Part shown: positions 33,007 through 44,745 of the stretch, in pieces
How positions within the stretch are numbered: position 1 is the stretch's first letter
Layout: the number at the start of each line of letters is the position of its first letter
Origin: Absidia repens
Lineage: Eukaryota; Mucoromycota; Mucoromycetes; Mucorales; Cunninghamellaceae
Direction of reading: 5' to 3'
NCBI GenBank assembly: GCA_002105175.1
Contig: MCGE01000041.1
Location: 248,001-312,000 of the forward strand
DNA: 64,000 bases
Notes under the pieces: model-generated
Seen by the model: the letters and a program-made list of their open reading frames with translations, nothing else
Told to the model about the DNA's origin: nothing
Database searches by the model: none
Program-made: the position numbers and the translations under genes

Positions 33007-36000
33007 TCAAGCCGAAGAGATTAGCTTTGTGATTTTCTGTAATGATTCCCAATTTTCTTCGAGATCCTTGTATTCGTCGTCTTCGTACTCGTGGTCACTA
33101 GCGCTTGTTGTCATTGTAGCTACATCCAAAGGTTCTGGCATATCATCCCAAGCATTCATATCAGGTACTAGACTACCACCACCGCCGCTATTGTCGTTTC
33201 CTCTGTCTTGATCCTGCTGTTCGTCATAGTGTACCGTGACATATTCCACGTGTTCCAGCATATGCCTTGTCAATACCGTTTTGTTTTGTTTCTTCTTTAT
33301 CGTAGTCGAGCTAGTTTCAATCGATTGACTGTTGCTGTTGGTCAAGGGGAAGGGGCAGAGTAGATCTTGAGGATTAAACCGTTCGTGAGGTCGACGTCGA
33401 GTACAAGCTGAAACTTTTTGATGCCATTCACTAGCCACAGTATCCATCGTTTCATGAGACATCAAACGACCCCATAAATCCAACATTGGAAGCTTTTCAA
33501 AGGTCGGCAGTTGGTGATCGGGTAATTGACTGATCAGTGTATCCCGTTGCATCAAAGGCACTACAAAGGAATCCAGCGCTGTCTGAGCACGATCGTGTTT
33601 AATATGGGTACCGAATTCCAGGTGGTTGGTGGAGAAGGATTCGAAATCTTGAAAGTTGGGATAGACCATGACATATGCACGCAAGTAGACCATTTCAATA
33701 AAGTACTTTTTCCATGATTTCTTCCATCTTTCCGATCGGCTATTGGGGACATGAATATTGAGACGTGGCGGCTTGGCTTGTAGATCCAGTAATCGACTCG
33801 TTAGATATTGATGGAATTCACGCCAATGCTCAGGGAAATACACCGCACCCCAGCTGCATGGCACTTGGCTTCCATAAGGCGTTCTTGGAGGGAAATTCCC
33901 CGGTAGCAAGTTGTCATTGGGATCAAATTCAATACGACCTTCAGGCATCAATTCCAAATTGCGCGGAGAGTATAGACTGATTCCATAAATCCATTGATAA
34001 CTGTCTCTGTTGCTTTTACTGTATCGATAGTGCAAGATGTTGTACTTGATCCAAGTATAAAAGAGAGGTGACACTTCAATATCGTCTTCCAATATTACCC
34101 CGTAATTGTCATTGTCGCTTGGATACCATGATTCAATAATAGCAGGCATTAGTCCTCCCTTTCGAATGCGGTGGCGAAGTTGCTTTGTACCATGATTCCA
34201 AGAAAAGCTGTTGACAAACATCCTAGTCACCCTATCAGCAGATTGTTCCATATGAATTGTAAGATCCACTTTGTCCCCCAAGTAATTACTATGCCCAATT
34301 GAATTGAATAATCGGGACAAAGAATGAGGTCGCCGGTCTGTGATTACCACCAAGTCAATGTTGATTTGATTCCAGCCTGTAAGTAATATTTCTAATTAGC
34401 AAAATGAATAAAGTAATTTGAACTATTTGAATAACTTACTCTGAAGAGCCTCCACCGGTAGGTTTGGTATCCATAACACATGCTGAATGTCACTGATTGG
34501 AAGTTGGATTGTTGAGAGATGATGAGATTTAGCCAGAGTGTCAAGTGAGTGGAACATCGGACTCTTTTCTTGAATATGGAATAGAATACGAGGCCGCAAG
34601 GCTTGTACCAATCGTGATAAGAGAAGTGCTGTACGAGTGGCCACATCCATTGGAGTATGCACATTGTAGATATCAAGATCATGTATGACAGCATTGACAT
34701 GACATTCTGGTGTTTCCTTGATCAAAGTTGACAACAGCGAATTGGATAGTCCCCGCTGTTTTCCTGTAACCGCGATATGAATTGAGCCTGATTGAGAGTA
34801 GCCATTGGGATCAACGCCGGTAAATCGACACAATAAGGGAAGGAAGGCTCTGGCTTCCTTTGGTCCATCAATCAAGAATAATAATTTTGCTGCTTTGTAG
34901 GATGTCATGAGAGATTGTTGTTGCTGGTCCAAAGCTGTAGGGTTCGATCGCAATGCTAGAATTCGACTCCAGGGTTTCGATTGTTGATAGGCGGACGGAA
35001 TAACGTTGGTGCATGAGGCAAAGGATGGAAGATTTTGAATAAATAAAAGAGGTTTTGAGGCCGTAGCAATTGCATTGGATGAAGAAGATGACATGCTGGC
35101 AGGAGGTATGACGATCGAGGGGATGGCAGCGTAGGATAATAAAGATTGACTAATGTAATAGGCCAAAGGCGATTCCATAGCATCCTTCCGCCGATCCATC
35201 AACAAGGAAGGAATCCATGATGAGCGCAAAAACCAAACATGATGAATCATATCCACAGGTTGAGTAAGTTTTGGCAAGAAATGGAAGGCACCAGGCAAGC
35301 AGTGGAGGTGTGATCGAGCAACCTTGGTATCTAGGGAATCGAGATTGGAGGGCAAAAGAGTGGCATGTGTTCCAAGCAAGGCATCCTTATATTCATTTGT
35401 TTGTAACAGGCCATGAATAGTTTTGAGATAATCAGAGTTTGGTTTGACACCATCTTCCAGAATCCACACATAGTCGGTGTGTACCTGAGTCAAAAGAGGA
35501 AGCCAAGGAGCGGCACCAGCACTTCGAGGTGGAAAGGTATCCCTAACGGACTTTGTATAATCAGTATTCATCACCAAGATGGTCAGACTAGACGAATGTC
35601 GTTTTTCGGCATACTGTTCTGCGGTTGATTGTAACTCTGATGTGCAAATGATCCAAATAGTGTGTATCGCCATGGTTTGAGTGGTCAACGCGTCCAGTTG
35701 TAGCCTTAGGGATTGGGGGTCTATTGCATGTATAATTGTAGTAATAGTTCTGCTTTCTGAAGATGATGGTGATTTTATTGAAGGAAGCTGTGATAAGGAT
35801 GTTGTATTGTGGCCCTGAGTTTCATATATTTGCAGGCGTTGAATGAATGATAGTTCAGGTACAGTTTTGCGAATGCTGACATGAGGATGATATTCAGGAT
35901 GAGTCGAGGGATCTAAAATAGATAAATAAATCATATATTAGCATGTTTATATCGATAAAAGTAATTGGAGTGTGCTATAAAAGACGAGTTCGTTAGCTTT

Positions 36001-36204
36001 ACCTTCTGGCCATGTTGTATTCCGAGCTGAACCCAGAGCATCTGAAAGTTCAAACGACGCTGCAGGCTGCGTTTCTTTCGTCAATAAGGAATGAGGATCA
36101 GGTGTTTCAAAATAGAGTGATGATGACCAAGACAATACCCCAAAGCAAAATACAACGACAAGAATAAATCTTATGGCTCGCCTTGACGATCGAGGAGTGG
36201 ACAT
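33007..36204 (-). CDS. type II membrane protein with two glycosyltransferase-like (GT-A) halves
   Basis: Three exons (36204-36003, 35912-34440, 34376-33007) encode 1014 residues. Residues 11-30 are an N-terminal signal anchor after a short basic cytosolic end, typical of Golgi glycosyltransferases. Residues about 122-540 look like one GT-A unit (TIIHAIDPQSLRLQLDAL, then DYVWILEDGVKPNSDYL with Glu220/Asp221). Residues about 563-850 look like a second (LVVITDRRPHSLSRLFNSI, then NYGVILEDDIEVSPLF with the DxD-like EDD at 655-657, and PCSWGAVYFPEHW). The C-terminal 150 residues are low-complexity and acidic. The second half resembles the fungal/plant glycosyltransferase family 2-type proteins of unknown acceptor. 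Sugar and substrate are unknown. Confidence 0.8.
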
Positions 36205-37496
36205 TCAATACTGAGCGATATGCAATATCGGTGAGAGCGCTTGAATGAAGGAAAAAGGAGAAAGAAAAGAAGGAAGGAGGAGATAAGAATAAAGCAAAAA
36301 AAGCAAAGGAAGAAAAAAGGAAAGTAGAAATAAAAAAGGAAAGGAAGGGTATTTTCTTGTAAAAAAAAAAAAAAAAAAAAAAAGAAAGCAAAACAAAAGA
36401 CACAACCCAGAAAATTAGCTTTTGAAAGATGAGCAGTTCTAGTGGTTACACAATCATTTTAAGGTTTTATTATCTGCTATGTAGTTACGGAATTGATTTC
36501 GATCCAATAATGCTTTGAACCACACTAACTATTATAAAAACGAAATTACATAGCCATCCATTTTCCTGATTTTATTTCTTTAAGGGAATGAGCAACTAAA
36601 TGATTTGCTTCATCGTTTTAAAAGGTGTCATTTGATTTTATCGCCCTTTTTAGGAAAAAAAAAAAGTTCAAGTCTATAATATAATGAAAACAAAGTAATA
36701 TCATGATCTTTCAATAAATTTTCCAGTCATCTGATTTCGAATCGCACTTTTATAACATAATAAGTTCTCGAGTTTGAAAATTTCAATTTATTTGAAGCAA
36801 TTCCTATCATGCCCTCGAATGACCTTTTGACAGGTCCGAGCAACGTATTTGATCGCCGCTCTCCTTAACCGGTAATGGTGTTTTTTTTCTTAAAATATTT
36901 CCCTCGAAAAAATATACGATTCCTCCATTTACCATATACAGTACTATTTATAGGCATCATCACCATATGATCAACGTTAAGATAAACGTATTGTGATATA
37001 GAAACGTTTATCAAAAATAATACAGTATATTCATTGATATCTAAGAACGGAAGTAAATAAAAAAAAAAAATAGAAGGAGAAAGAGACGAAATATTTATAC
37101 AGTAACATAAAAAAAAATTATTGAAAAACACAAATATACATAGACTAGCAAATGATATCTGTTTATGTGATATTGTACTGGCATTCTTAGATTTGCCCTT
37201 GAGCGTTTCATAATAAAAAGTAAGTAAAAAATCAGTCAGTCAGTTTGTCAGTCAATATATAATACGTAGATCATACTGTAAGTCCCATCATTTTCAATAA
37301 TAATAGTATGTAAAAGAATAAAGAGGATCATAAATAAATAGATTTTATTCAACTAAAAATATAGAGGAAGGATCACGCTTTCGTCGGTGGGGAATAGCAA
37401 AAAAAAAAAAAAAAAAAAAAAAAGGTATATCGGCATACACTAATGATATTATACTAACTACTATCAATTTCAAAATCCAAAAAAGGTGGAAGTGAA
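36205..37496. other. intergenic DNA, no gene seen
   Basis: Nearly 1.3 kb between minus-strand genes. A/T homopolymers lie at about 36361-36383 and 37400-37423 and the DNA is AT-rich. I looked for exons and RNA genes and found none. Some of it is the 3' UTR of glycogen synthase. Confidence 0.5.
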
Positions 37497-38093
37497 CTAG
37501 TTTGCAGTTGCTTTTTGTTTCTTGTCCTCCAAAGTCATTTTGTTCAGGGTCTTGATATCACCTTCGCGCAACAATTCGTCCTTTTGAGTCGAGGTGACAC
37601 CGTTGTGATGGAGAGCAGGAAAGGCCTTTCGTGGTAGGGGGATTCGATGGTCATCCTCGTCGTCTTCATCATTGCCATCATTACCATTGTTGTTGAAATA
37701 TCCATTCATCAATTGGCGTAATCGAGGACTGGCGGGTGCTGAGAGCGGCATCGGTATTTTCATTGGTATTTGATTCAATTCTTCTTCATCCTCGTCGTCA
37801 ACAAAAGAGTCTGGGTATGCCCGTCGAAGCGCCAGCTGCCGCGCCTTGATATATTCCAATCCCATTCTCTTCCAATCCAGTAAATCAGAAAGTCGTTCCG
37901 TTCTGTTTCGCTGGTTGATGCGTTGCCGTCGTGTTTTTTGACAAAATCTAAACATTTGTTCGCTGAGTTGGTCGATCGATTCTTCTACTGATTTGAGTCG
38001 TCGATCTACTATATAAATACCATAGTCTTCACAGTTTTCAATGTTTTCGTCCATAAAGCATCCAAATCCAGATAAGCTATAGAAAAGAAAAGA

Positions 38094-38132
<39 letters not shown>

Positions 38133-40191
38133 GGAATCACTGAGTATATCATCTTCAGTATGAGTAATATATTTCTGGGGAGCACTTACTTTGTTGTAAT
38201 GGAAGGCACACCCATGACAGTACATTCAGCAGGAGTATACCCCCATGGTTCATAATAAGAAGGAAACACACCGAGATGGCACCCACGTACAAATTCTTCA
38301 TAATCCAAACCAAGAAGAGGATTGTTGGCATTCAAAAATTCGGGATGAAAGATCACCTTGACACGATCATCAGCGTGGTTGAAGAGATGTAATCGTCGCA
38401 ATTGGTTCATTACAGGGTCAGTGCCATCATCCACCATATTATGAGTCACTATGGGAGGAAGCGTATGCCGTTTAAGAGCAAATACCCGGCGTTTCAATAG
38501 AACCTTGTCTTCTTCCGACAAATAATCCTTAGCTTCGATTTCTTCTCCCCTTGCGATGAGTTGAAGATATAAATATATAAAAATATATAAAGCGCGGTTA
38601 GCACCATCTTGATTAATTTATATTGGATCCATCCCTTTTTTTGTTTTTGCTTTACCTCAACGCTTTTTCATAAATACGACGGCCAATACGATCTTGGATT
38701 TCATCGACAGTGGATCGGAGTTGTTTGGTCACTGCTTGACCTTTGAGTGCTTCCACATTAAAAGAGTGAGTAGATCCAGGCATAATCAAGAAAGCCACCA
38801 CTGTCGTTTTTGATTGAGCTGCTTTCAATCTACCATTGAGGCCTACAATGTAAAGAAAGGTAGATTACATTACAACGGATACTATTTATATAAATAGATT
38901 ATGCAATCAAGTGTAATATAATTCTTACGTGCAAGAGATTCCACAAACATATCCACACCCTTGTTTCGATATTCGTAGCGCCCAGCAGTAAAGAAGTAGA
39001 CAGTATTTTCCAGATCAAAATTGTAATGACCATAAAAGTGGCCCCGAACAAAGTCGTTGATCTTGTCCTTATTCATGGCGTGCTTGTTTTGGAATTCGTG
39101 AACCGCTTGGAATTTGACCACGTTCAACCCATTGGGCAACACACCATCTACGAGAAAAAAATAAAATAACAGGATATCAGTAAAGAAATCACGTTACATG
39201 GTTTACTGGTGGGGGGGGGTTTTTTTGCATGTCTTTTTACCTGGCTTTCGTTTCAGCAAATGTTCGCTTTCGTAAGCTGTGATGTGACTTACAGTAGTAA
39301 ACACATCAGCACAATGAGCAGCTGCACGTTCAATGCAATAACGATGATAAATCCCACGTTTTCCAGCTTCGGCGTCGACATCAAAGTTCCTGAGATTGTT
39401 GTAAAAGTCCACCGAGCCAGCACAAAGATAGCGACCCAAGAGAGTAGCGTGTGTTGTAAATATAGTCGTAATATCCACTCTTCTTTTTTTCAATAACGGA
39501 ATAGATACACCAGCTAACCATTCATGGAAATGAGCAATGATAGCAGGACTTGGTGTAGAATCAGGGCCTTGATTTTCGTGAGAATACTAATAGATAACAA
39601 AACTGAGTCAGTTGTTGATGACTATCACAAATCACTCCCTCTTACTCTTACCTTTGGAGCCAAATCACCTAAAAACCAAGTAACAAGATAACCAAAAAGA
39701 ATAGCTTCGTTTGTTTCTTGATCACCAGTTGGACTAGGAATGCCAGCAGTAGACCACAAGTCACCTTTCCATTCGTCCAGTTTATCAAGACAAGCATTGG
39801 TATCAAATAATAAGACATAAGGAGCACCTTCAACCAACCAACGACCAAATAGATATTTTACACCATGAGCCTTCATAGTTTCCAAAGTATCCCTTATCAG
39901 CTCATTTGGAGGTTCAAGAGATTCCACTTCCATAGGTGCAGTTTGATATGATAAAGGCCCAATTAAACAATACCGATCCCCATATTCTTGGACAGTGACT
40001 GGCGCCTTGGTCTTGATCACAGTATATATACCTCCCACTAGAATAGTGTGGAAATTAAAATAAGAAAGGTTACATTAGTAATGATAAGAAGCAAGTTCCT
40101 GGTTTTTTTATGTTGTCAGTTTACCTTTGTTCGCCACTTCCCAAGCAATTTCGAATAGTAAGGGATTGTAAACATCTCTTTGGACATACAT
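37497..40191 (-). CDS. GSY1: glycogen synthase
   Basis: Seven exons (40191-40125, 40037-39652, 39586-39241, 39147-38929, 38842-38656, 38549-38190, 38076-37497) join to 714 residues, close to yeast Gsy2 (705). GT3-family enzyme: UDP-glucose to alpha-1,4-glucan. Visible: [18 protein letters not shown] at the N-terminus, [62 protein letters not shown], and the catalytic E-x7-E in [13 protein letters not shown] (Glu502, Glu510). The arginine cluster at 571-580 ([10 protein letters not shown]) is the glucose-6-phosphate switch in the family. The C-terminal tail has Ser/Pro and acidic stretches where family members are phosphorylated. Intron 6 contains a (GA)n tract (pyrimidine on the coding strand) before its acceptor. 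Confidence 0.97.
38099..38129. repeat. (GA)n microsatellite within glycogen synthase intron 6
   Basis: About 15 GA dinucleotides on plus, i.e. (TC)n on the coding strand, 22 bp upstream of the exon 7 acceptor. It can serve as the polypyrimidine tract. Confidence 0.9.
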
Positions 40192-40700
40192 GGTAAGGTT
40201 CGACGCGGGTTGAGTGTTTTTTTGTATTGTTCTTTTTAAGAAGAAGAAGAAAAAAGAAGAAAGGAAAAAAAGTATCAAAACAAAAATTTATATATGCAGA
40301 CCCAAAAAAAAAAAAAAAAGGTTCCCACCTAAAAGATAGCGCGCACACACCACCGTCAGTGTAACACTTGACAGGAATGATATGGGGTTGATTGTGTACC
40401 CGTTTTTGACTTTTTTGTTGGGTTATCAAAATCTACCATCATCACCTTTTATCTTGATCTCTGTATTGAAAAATAAATAAAAAATTGTAATACAAAATGA
40501 TTACTATGGGGATCAAAATTAAGAAAAATGTAATATTGGGGAGGGACGGATCATATTTGATAAAGGCAGGAATTCTTAAAAATACAACAAAATACAGTAC
40601 TGACCATGAAGGTAGTCTGTAATTATCACAGTTTCAGTTTATTTGTTGATAATGTAGCAAACATCACGAGTTCATGTTATGCTGGATGAGACTGGGCGAG

Positions 40701-40786
<86 letters not shown>

Positions 40787-40996
40787 GGTACTTTACAGTA
40801 CTGTACTGTACAATATAAATATCATACATTTTATGTTTTTTGTAAAATAGCAATGATTTATTGTGGAATAAAGATATATGTATATATAGTAAAAGAGTGT
40901 GAGATAGAGTGTGTGTGCTCTAAACTACTATAGTAGAGGGAGGAGGGTAATTTCAAATTGCCGTCATCAAATTCAAGTATACTATAAATGAAGCAC
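40192..40996. other. glycogen synthase promoter region and SEC61 beta 3' flank
   Basis: About 800 bp of AT-rich DNA. It contains the long A-tract at 40703-40784. A TACAGTACTGTA palindrome lies just after it (about 40795-40806). No gene seen. Confidence 0.5.
40703..40784. repeat. 82-nt uninterrupted poly(A) tract
   Basis: Eighty-two consecutive A residues. It is followed by GTGGTACTTTACAG. There is no retroposed gene sequence upstream of it and no visible target duplication, so a retroposon tail is not supported. Its length may be affected by assembly. Confidence 0.95.
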
Positions 40997-41573
40997 CTAA
41001 CTTCGAAGGAATTTGCCAACAATGTGTAAACCGAAAACACTTGCAATAAATGTTAGAGACAGCACCAGCACAACCACAGGATCACTACACAATATATCAA
41101 TCATTCATTGGTCAACTTTCGGTCCATTTCATCCTATCCCTCAAATCATTTTTATGCAAGCTTACACGCGAAGACCAGGTGCATCATCAGCATAGATACG
41201 CATCATACTTGAGGTACTGCCACCAGGCATGGGTCCACGGGAAGCATTTTGGTTTGATCGCGAAGTTACTCGCTTTCTACAATACAAAAACCAAATTGAT
41301 AGTTGAATCAGTCATCGTCCTTCAGCTCTTTCAACAAGTTCCATAGATTCCTTATTCCACAATATAATTTATATAATCAACATGACATCTGTTCAATAAC
41401 CATGTATTTAAAATCAACGAAAATATTTACCTGAAGGTACCTTTGGGAGTTGATGCGGGTGAGTCGGCCTAGCGATAGTAAAATAGAGCACAATCAGTTT
41501 TCTATCCATGTGTTGATATTTTTGGATAAATTATAGGCAGTCTCTATTATTTTTCCTTACCATGGTTGACGGG
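40997..41573 (-). CDS. SBH1: Sec61 translocon beta subunit
   Basis: Found by joining four short exons (41573-41571, 41468-41431, 41276-41166, 41084-40997) with GT-AG introns. They give a 79-residue tail-anchored protein. The N-terminal part is polar (ADSPASTPKGTFRKRV) and the middle has PGGSTSSMMRIYADDAPGLRV, the hallmark of Sec61 beta just before its membrane anchor. The C-terminal helix DPVVVLVLSLTFIASVFGL ends in HIVGKFLRS, very close to the animal ending. It is a small subunit of the ER protein-conducting channel. The first coding exon is only the ATG. Phases agree at all three junctions, so the model is strong despite the lack of any long ORF. Confidence 0.95.
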
Positions 41574-42112
41574 TAGATTATAAAGAAGAGCAATAGATGA
41601 GAAAAGAGAGGAGAGAAAATGAAGCGCGGAGAACTGGGTTGAATCATGAATTCGCCAAAAAAAAAAAAAAAAAGCTGTGGGTTTGTCTGATTGGCTAATT
41701 TCATTTAATCTTTTCTCACTCAGCAGAAATTTTGCAAAGCAATGGATGTTACAAGCTCTATCATTATTTATCTATAGATTAGGTGTTTTAATCAATTAAA
41801 CCCCACTTTACCAAGCATGACTTGCCATCTTCCGTTATGTTTCGAACAACAAAAAGATGAAAATGGCTAAGGTAGCGTTCCATGCTTTTATTTTTAACTT
41901 CAGTCGTAACAACTCGGTATAATCACGAAGAGCTATGCGCTCTGTGCTTCATATGGAATTATGCATATATACAACTTACAACTGCCGTTGTCACAAATGA
42001 ACCATTCAGTTTTATAACAGCATGATATATTTCTGTTAAACTGGAGCAGATAATTTTCGAACTCCGGTGCTATTGTTTTATGATAATGTAAAAAAAATAT
42101 TTTTCAATTAAC
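41574..42112. other. intergenic DNA upstream of SEC61 beta and tRNA-Tyr
   Basis: 539 bp holding the SEC61 beta promoter (minus) and the 5' flank of tRNA-Tyr (plus). No further gene recognised. Confidence 0.5.
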
Positions 42113-42197
42113 CCCTTTATAGCTCAGTTGGTAGAGCGGAGGACTGTAATGATTAATTGTCATCCTTAGGTCACTTGTTCGAATCAGGTTGAAGGGA
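42113..42197 (+). tRNA. tRNA-Tyr (anticodon GUA) with a 12-nt intron
   Basis: Acceptor stem CCCTTTA pairs with TGAAGGG (one G-U), discriminator A at 42197. D arm TAGCTCAGTTGGTAGAGC is the A box. Anticodon stem GAGGA/TCCTT encloses CTGTAA. A 12-nt intron (TGATTAATTGTC) sits one base after the anticodon, the canonical position. T arm ACTTG TTCGAAT CAGGT gives a B box. The mature length is 73 nt. Nuclear tRNA-Tyr genes usually carry such an intron. Confidence 0.95.
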
Positions 42198-42203
42198 TTA
42201 ACC

Positions 42204-42207
42204 TTTT
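42204..42207 (+). terminator. Pol III terminator of tRNA-Tyr
   Basis: Four consecutive T residues six bases after the tRNA end, with longer T-runs shortly downstream as backup. Confidence 0.7.
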
Positions 42208-42265
42208 GTTTCTTTGTCTTTTTTATTTTTTGACAGTTGTTTTATCATTTTGTTTATGTTTTTGG

Positions 42266-43157
42266 TGTTACGGGTATTTTTGGGTTTATATGGAAGTGAT
42301 GTACCAAATATGTATGGTGTTACGGCTAATTTTGGTTGCTAGGTCGTAACTGGAAATTGTTTTTGTAGGTTTTTATTTTTTATAGAGTGAGCACCAGAAC
42401 TTTTTAGGATTAAGTTCAACCGATTGTAGCTTCAAAGGCTTAAAGATAATAAAGGACGATACTTGAAAGTCCAAGTGAGGATGTATTATTTTCAAAGATG
42501 AAAATAATAAGGTCAATAAAATAAGTAGTGACTTAAATCAAGTCAAAAAAAATAAAGTGAAGCGAGATTCAGACTCAGCTGTCAAAAATATATAATAAAA
42601 ATATTCCAAAGTGTGGAATAATAGGAAGCCAACAAGTTGGGAGGTTTAAAAAAACCTTTATAATAAATTTATTTAAAAATAATAAGTGATCAAAGATAAA
42701 ATGTTCAAAGATAATTTTTTCTTTTTCTTTTTGATATTTTTTTGAAGGTATTTATACTAATTTTTATAAGGTTTAAAACTTCGTGCTTGAAACAAAGACT
42801 ATCGTGCACCCGAAAACCCCGCTACTCCCGTAAACCATTTTGTTTCCGTAAACCATTTTGTTTCATCTTAAACAATTTTCAAGGTTGAGTTCAACCGTCA
42901 CAATGGTTTGTTTGATTAATATGGGCCGTAACGGTATGAAGTTAACCTTTTAGTTATGTTCAAGTAGTATTTTACACCAAATAGATAGTGTATAAGTGTA
43001 TTCTTGTTCTTGCTTGAACGGATTTGCAGCGAGGACCAAAATATATTTTTCCCCTGAATCGGAATTTGAAATGTCTTTTTTTGTTTACTTGACTTGTAGT
43101 CTTGAAAATAGAGAGTACCAAATATCCAAATATATTATTTGATATAAGTAGAAAGTA
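42266..43157 (+). mobile_element. older TGTTACGGG element interrupted by a solo LTR
   Basis: Begins TGTTACGGGTATTTTTG at 42266, 68 bp past the tRNA. It matches 2357-2449 and then 3046-3260 of the tRNA-Gly locus (TTCTTGCTTGAACGGATTTGCAG, CCCCTGAATCGGAATTTGAAATG). It is interrupted at 42318-42902 by a younger element at a different point than in the Gly locus. The right limit is uncertain. Confidence 0.7.
42318..42902 (+). mobile_element. solo LTR-like element 3, 4-bp TSD ATGG
   Basis: 585 bp starting TGTTACGG and ending CCGTCACA, exactly the same ends as element 1. It is flanked by ATGG duplications (42314-42317 and 42903-42906). The undisturbed target (GCTATGGTTTGTTTGATT) can be read at 2411-2429 of the Gly locus. 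The body is highly similar to elements 1 and 2 up to the A-rich middle. It has no coding region. Confidence 0.85.
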
Positions 43158-43500
43158 CCAGATATGTTATTGGTAGTAAGTAGTGAGCACTAGAACTTTT
43201 GTAGAGAAAGTTTATAAAAATATACTTGGAAAAGTAAAATAAAATAAAAAGAAGAGTATTCACCTTTGTTGGTTCAATAAAAATATAGTGTATAACACAC
43301 AGTAAAAAAGGACTTGTAGTCAAAAATAAAAGAAGGTTTCTATAATCCAATATAAACAGTGGATAATTGGTGGTGTAATAACCTTTGTACTAAGTTTTAT
43401 TTGATAAATTGAGAAAACTGAAAAAAACTTCAGAAAAAAAGAAAAGGATAATAATAAAAAGGTGGGTTATTTATACTAAAAAATAAAAAAGAGAAGATGG
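43158..43500 (+). mobile_element. LTR-like subfamily B copy, ends uncertain
   Basis: Starts near TGTTATTGGTAGTAAGTAGTGAGCAC and aligns with 3999-4330 (TACTAAGTTTTATTTGATAAA, TATTTATACTAAA). The 3' part is not alignable by eye. Both loci share the flank before it, so the insertion probably predates or accompanied duplication of the block. Confidence 0.5.
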
Positions 43501-43737
43501 TCGGAAGGTAGGTGTGAAGGCAAGAGGTGGTTCGAATGTATGGGTGGTTCAAGGTCATCAAGGAAAAAATCGTCAAGGGTAGTTCGGGATTATGTTTTAT
43601 TCAAAGCATGGTGTGGTTCAGATGCATCAAGAGAAAATCGTCATGGGTGGTCCAGAGGCATCTTCAATCACTAAGATAGCAAAGGCGTCTGCAGGTTCAC
43701 TGTTCCTGGGAGCGGCCTCAGGACGATCCTCGACAGA

Positions 43738-44000
43738 TGAAATTCAACCGTTTGTAGTTTCAATGGCTTGAAAGTAAAATAGGATTAGACCTGAAAGTCC
43801 AAGTGGTGTTGTATTATTTTCAGAAATGAAAATAATAAAGGTCAATAAAATAAATGAAGACTTAGATCAAGTCAAAAGAAATAAAGTAAAATGAAATTCA
43901 GACTCAGCTGTCAAAAGTTTATAAAAAAGGTATTCCAAAAGTTGGAATAAAAGATAAACAACAAGTGTTGGTGGTTAAAGAAACCCGTTTCAATGAATTT
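43738..44000 (+). mobile_element. diverged fragment of the LTR-like family
   Basis: ATTCAACCGTTTGTAGTTTCAATGG, GACCTGAAAGTCCAAGTGG, GTATTATTTTCAGAAATGAAAATAATAAAGG and ATTCAGACTCAGCTGTCAAAA align in order with elements 1-3 but with many changes. It is an older member lacking the left end. Confidence 0.7.
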
Positions 44001-44500
44001 ATTATTATATATCAAAAAGAAAATGGATCGTAAGAAACTCAGCTTTAGTAACTTCAATTTCGCTCTTTTGGCCCTCCAACTTTTTTTTTTTTTTTTTTTT
44101 TTTTTTTACTGGCCCACCGCTGACGCCATGTCCACCATAGGAGCCGTCCATCCTTTTTTTTTTTCTCAATCGCTGCCCATTCATAGTGCCAAATCACAGA
44201 GTCTTCCATCCCATCTCATCAAAATCCACGCTTCTGAAACCCCCTGCCACCCAGTAGCTACATAATTAATACTATTCTCAACTTTGCTCTTCAATATACC
44301 CCACCGCAACAAAATACACTGTAATAGCTATTTTTTTACACAAACACATCCCTGTTTTCTTTTCTACGCACAAACTTATAGAGTTGGTGGAAGAATTCTC
44401 CATAATACCCAATCCGTTCCTTTTTCATATATATAGACACACTTTTTTTTTTTCTATGCAAATGTAATACACATTCGATGAAGTTCATCATGTAAACGTA
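44001..44500. other. intergenic DNA, no gene seen
   Basis: AT-rich DNA with a T-run near 44080-44107. No exon support. Confidence 0.5.
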
Positions 44501-44509
44501 CAACAGAGA

Positions 44510-44745
44510 AACTAATTATAATAAAAAGAACATATTTATTCAGACGTAGATACAAACGATGGCAAACTAATACTAAACTAATGAGTGCTAATCTACTGTC
44601 GTTCCCAAATCCTACATAAAAAATGAAAGGGTTTCCCCATGATGTTTGTTTTGCGTTTTTAAAAACGCCCCTAATTCAAATTCTAACACTAATCCTAGAT
44701 CATCAGAACCCCACTAAGCCTTGCCATCATATCATTCAGGCTATA
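44510..44745 (-). repeat. interspersed repeat R2, copy F (reverse fragment)
   Basis: On the minus strand it shows the GTTTCCCCAT..TTTCATTTTTTATG landmark, the GTTTAGTATTAGTTTGCCATC phrase and GAATAAATATGTTC. The head is replaced by an A-rich stretch. Confidence 0.65.

Noticed and set aside
38099..38129. CRISPR-like or satellite array
   Set aside because: Only a simple (GA)n tract within an intron; no spaced repeats anywhere in the window resemble CRISPR.
40679..40933. ORF with poly-Lys
   Set aside because: Caused by the 82-base A tract; no conserved sequence on either side.
41013..41346. Plus-strand ORFs overlapping SEC61 beta
   Set aside because: Antisense shadows of the spliced SEC61 beta exons, which give a clear family match.
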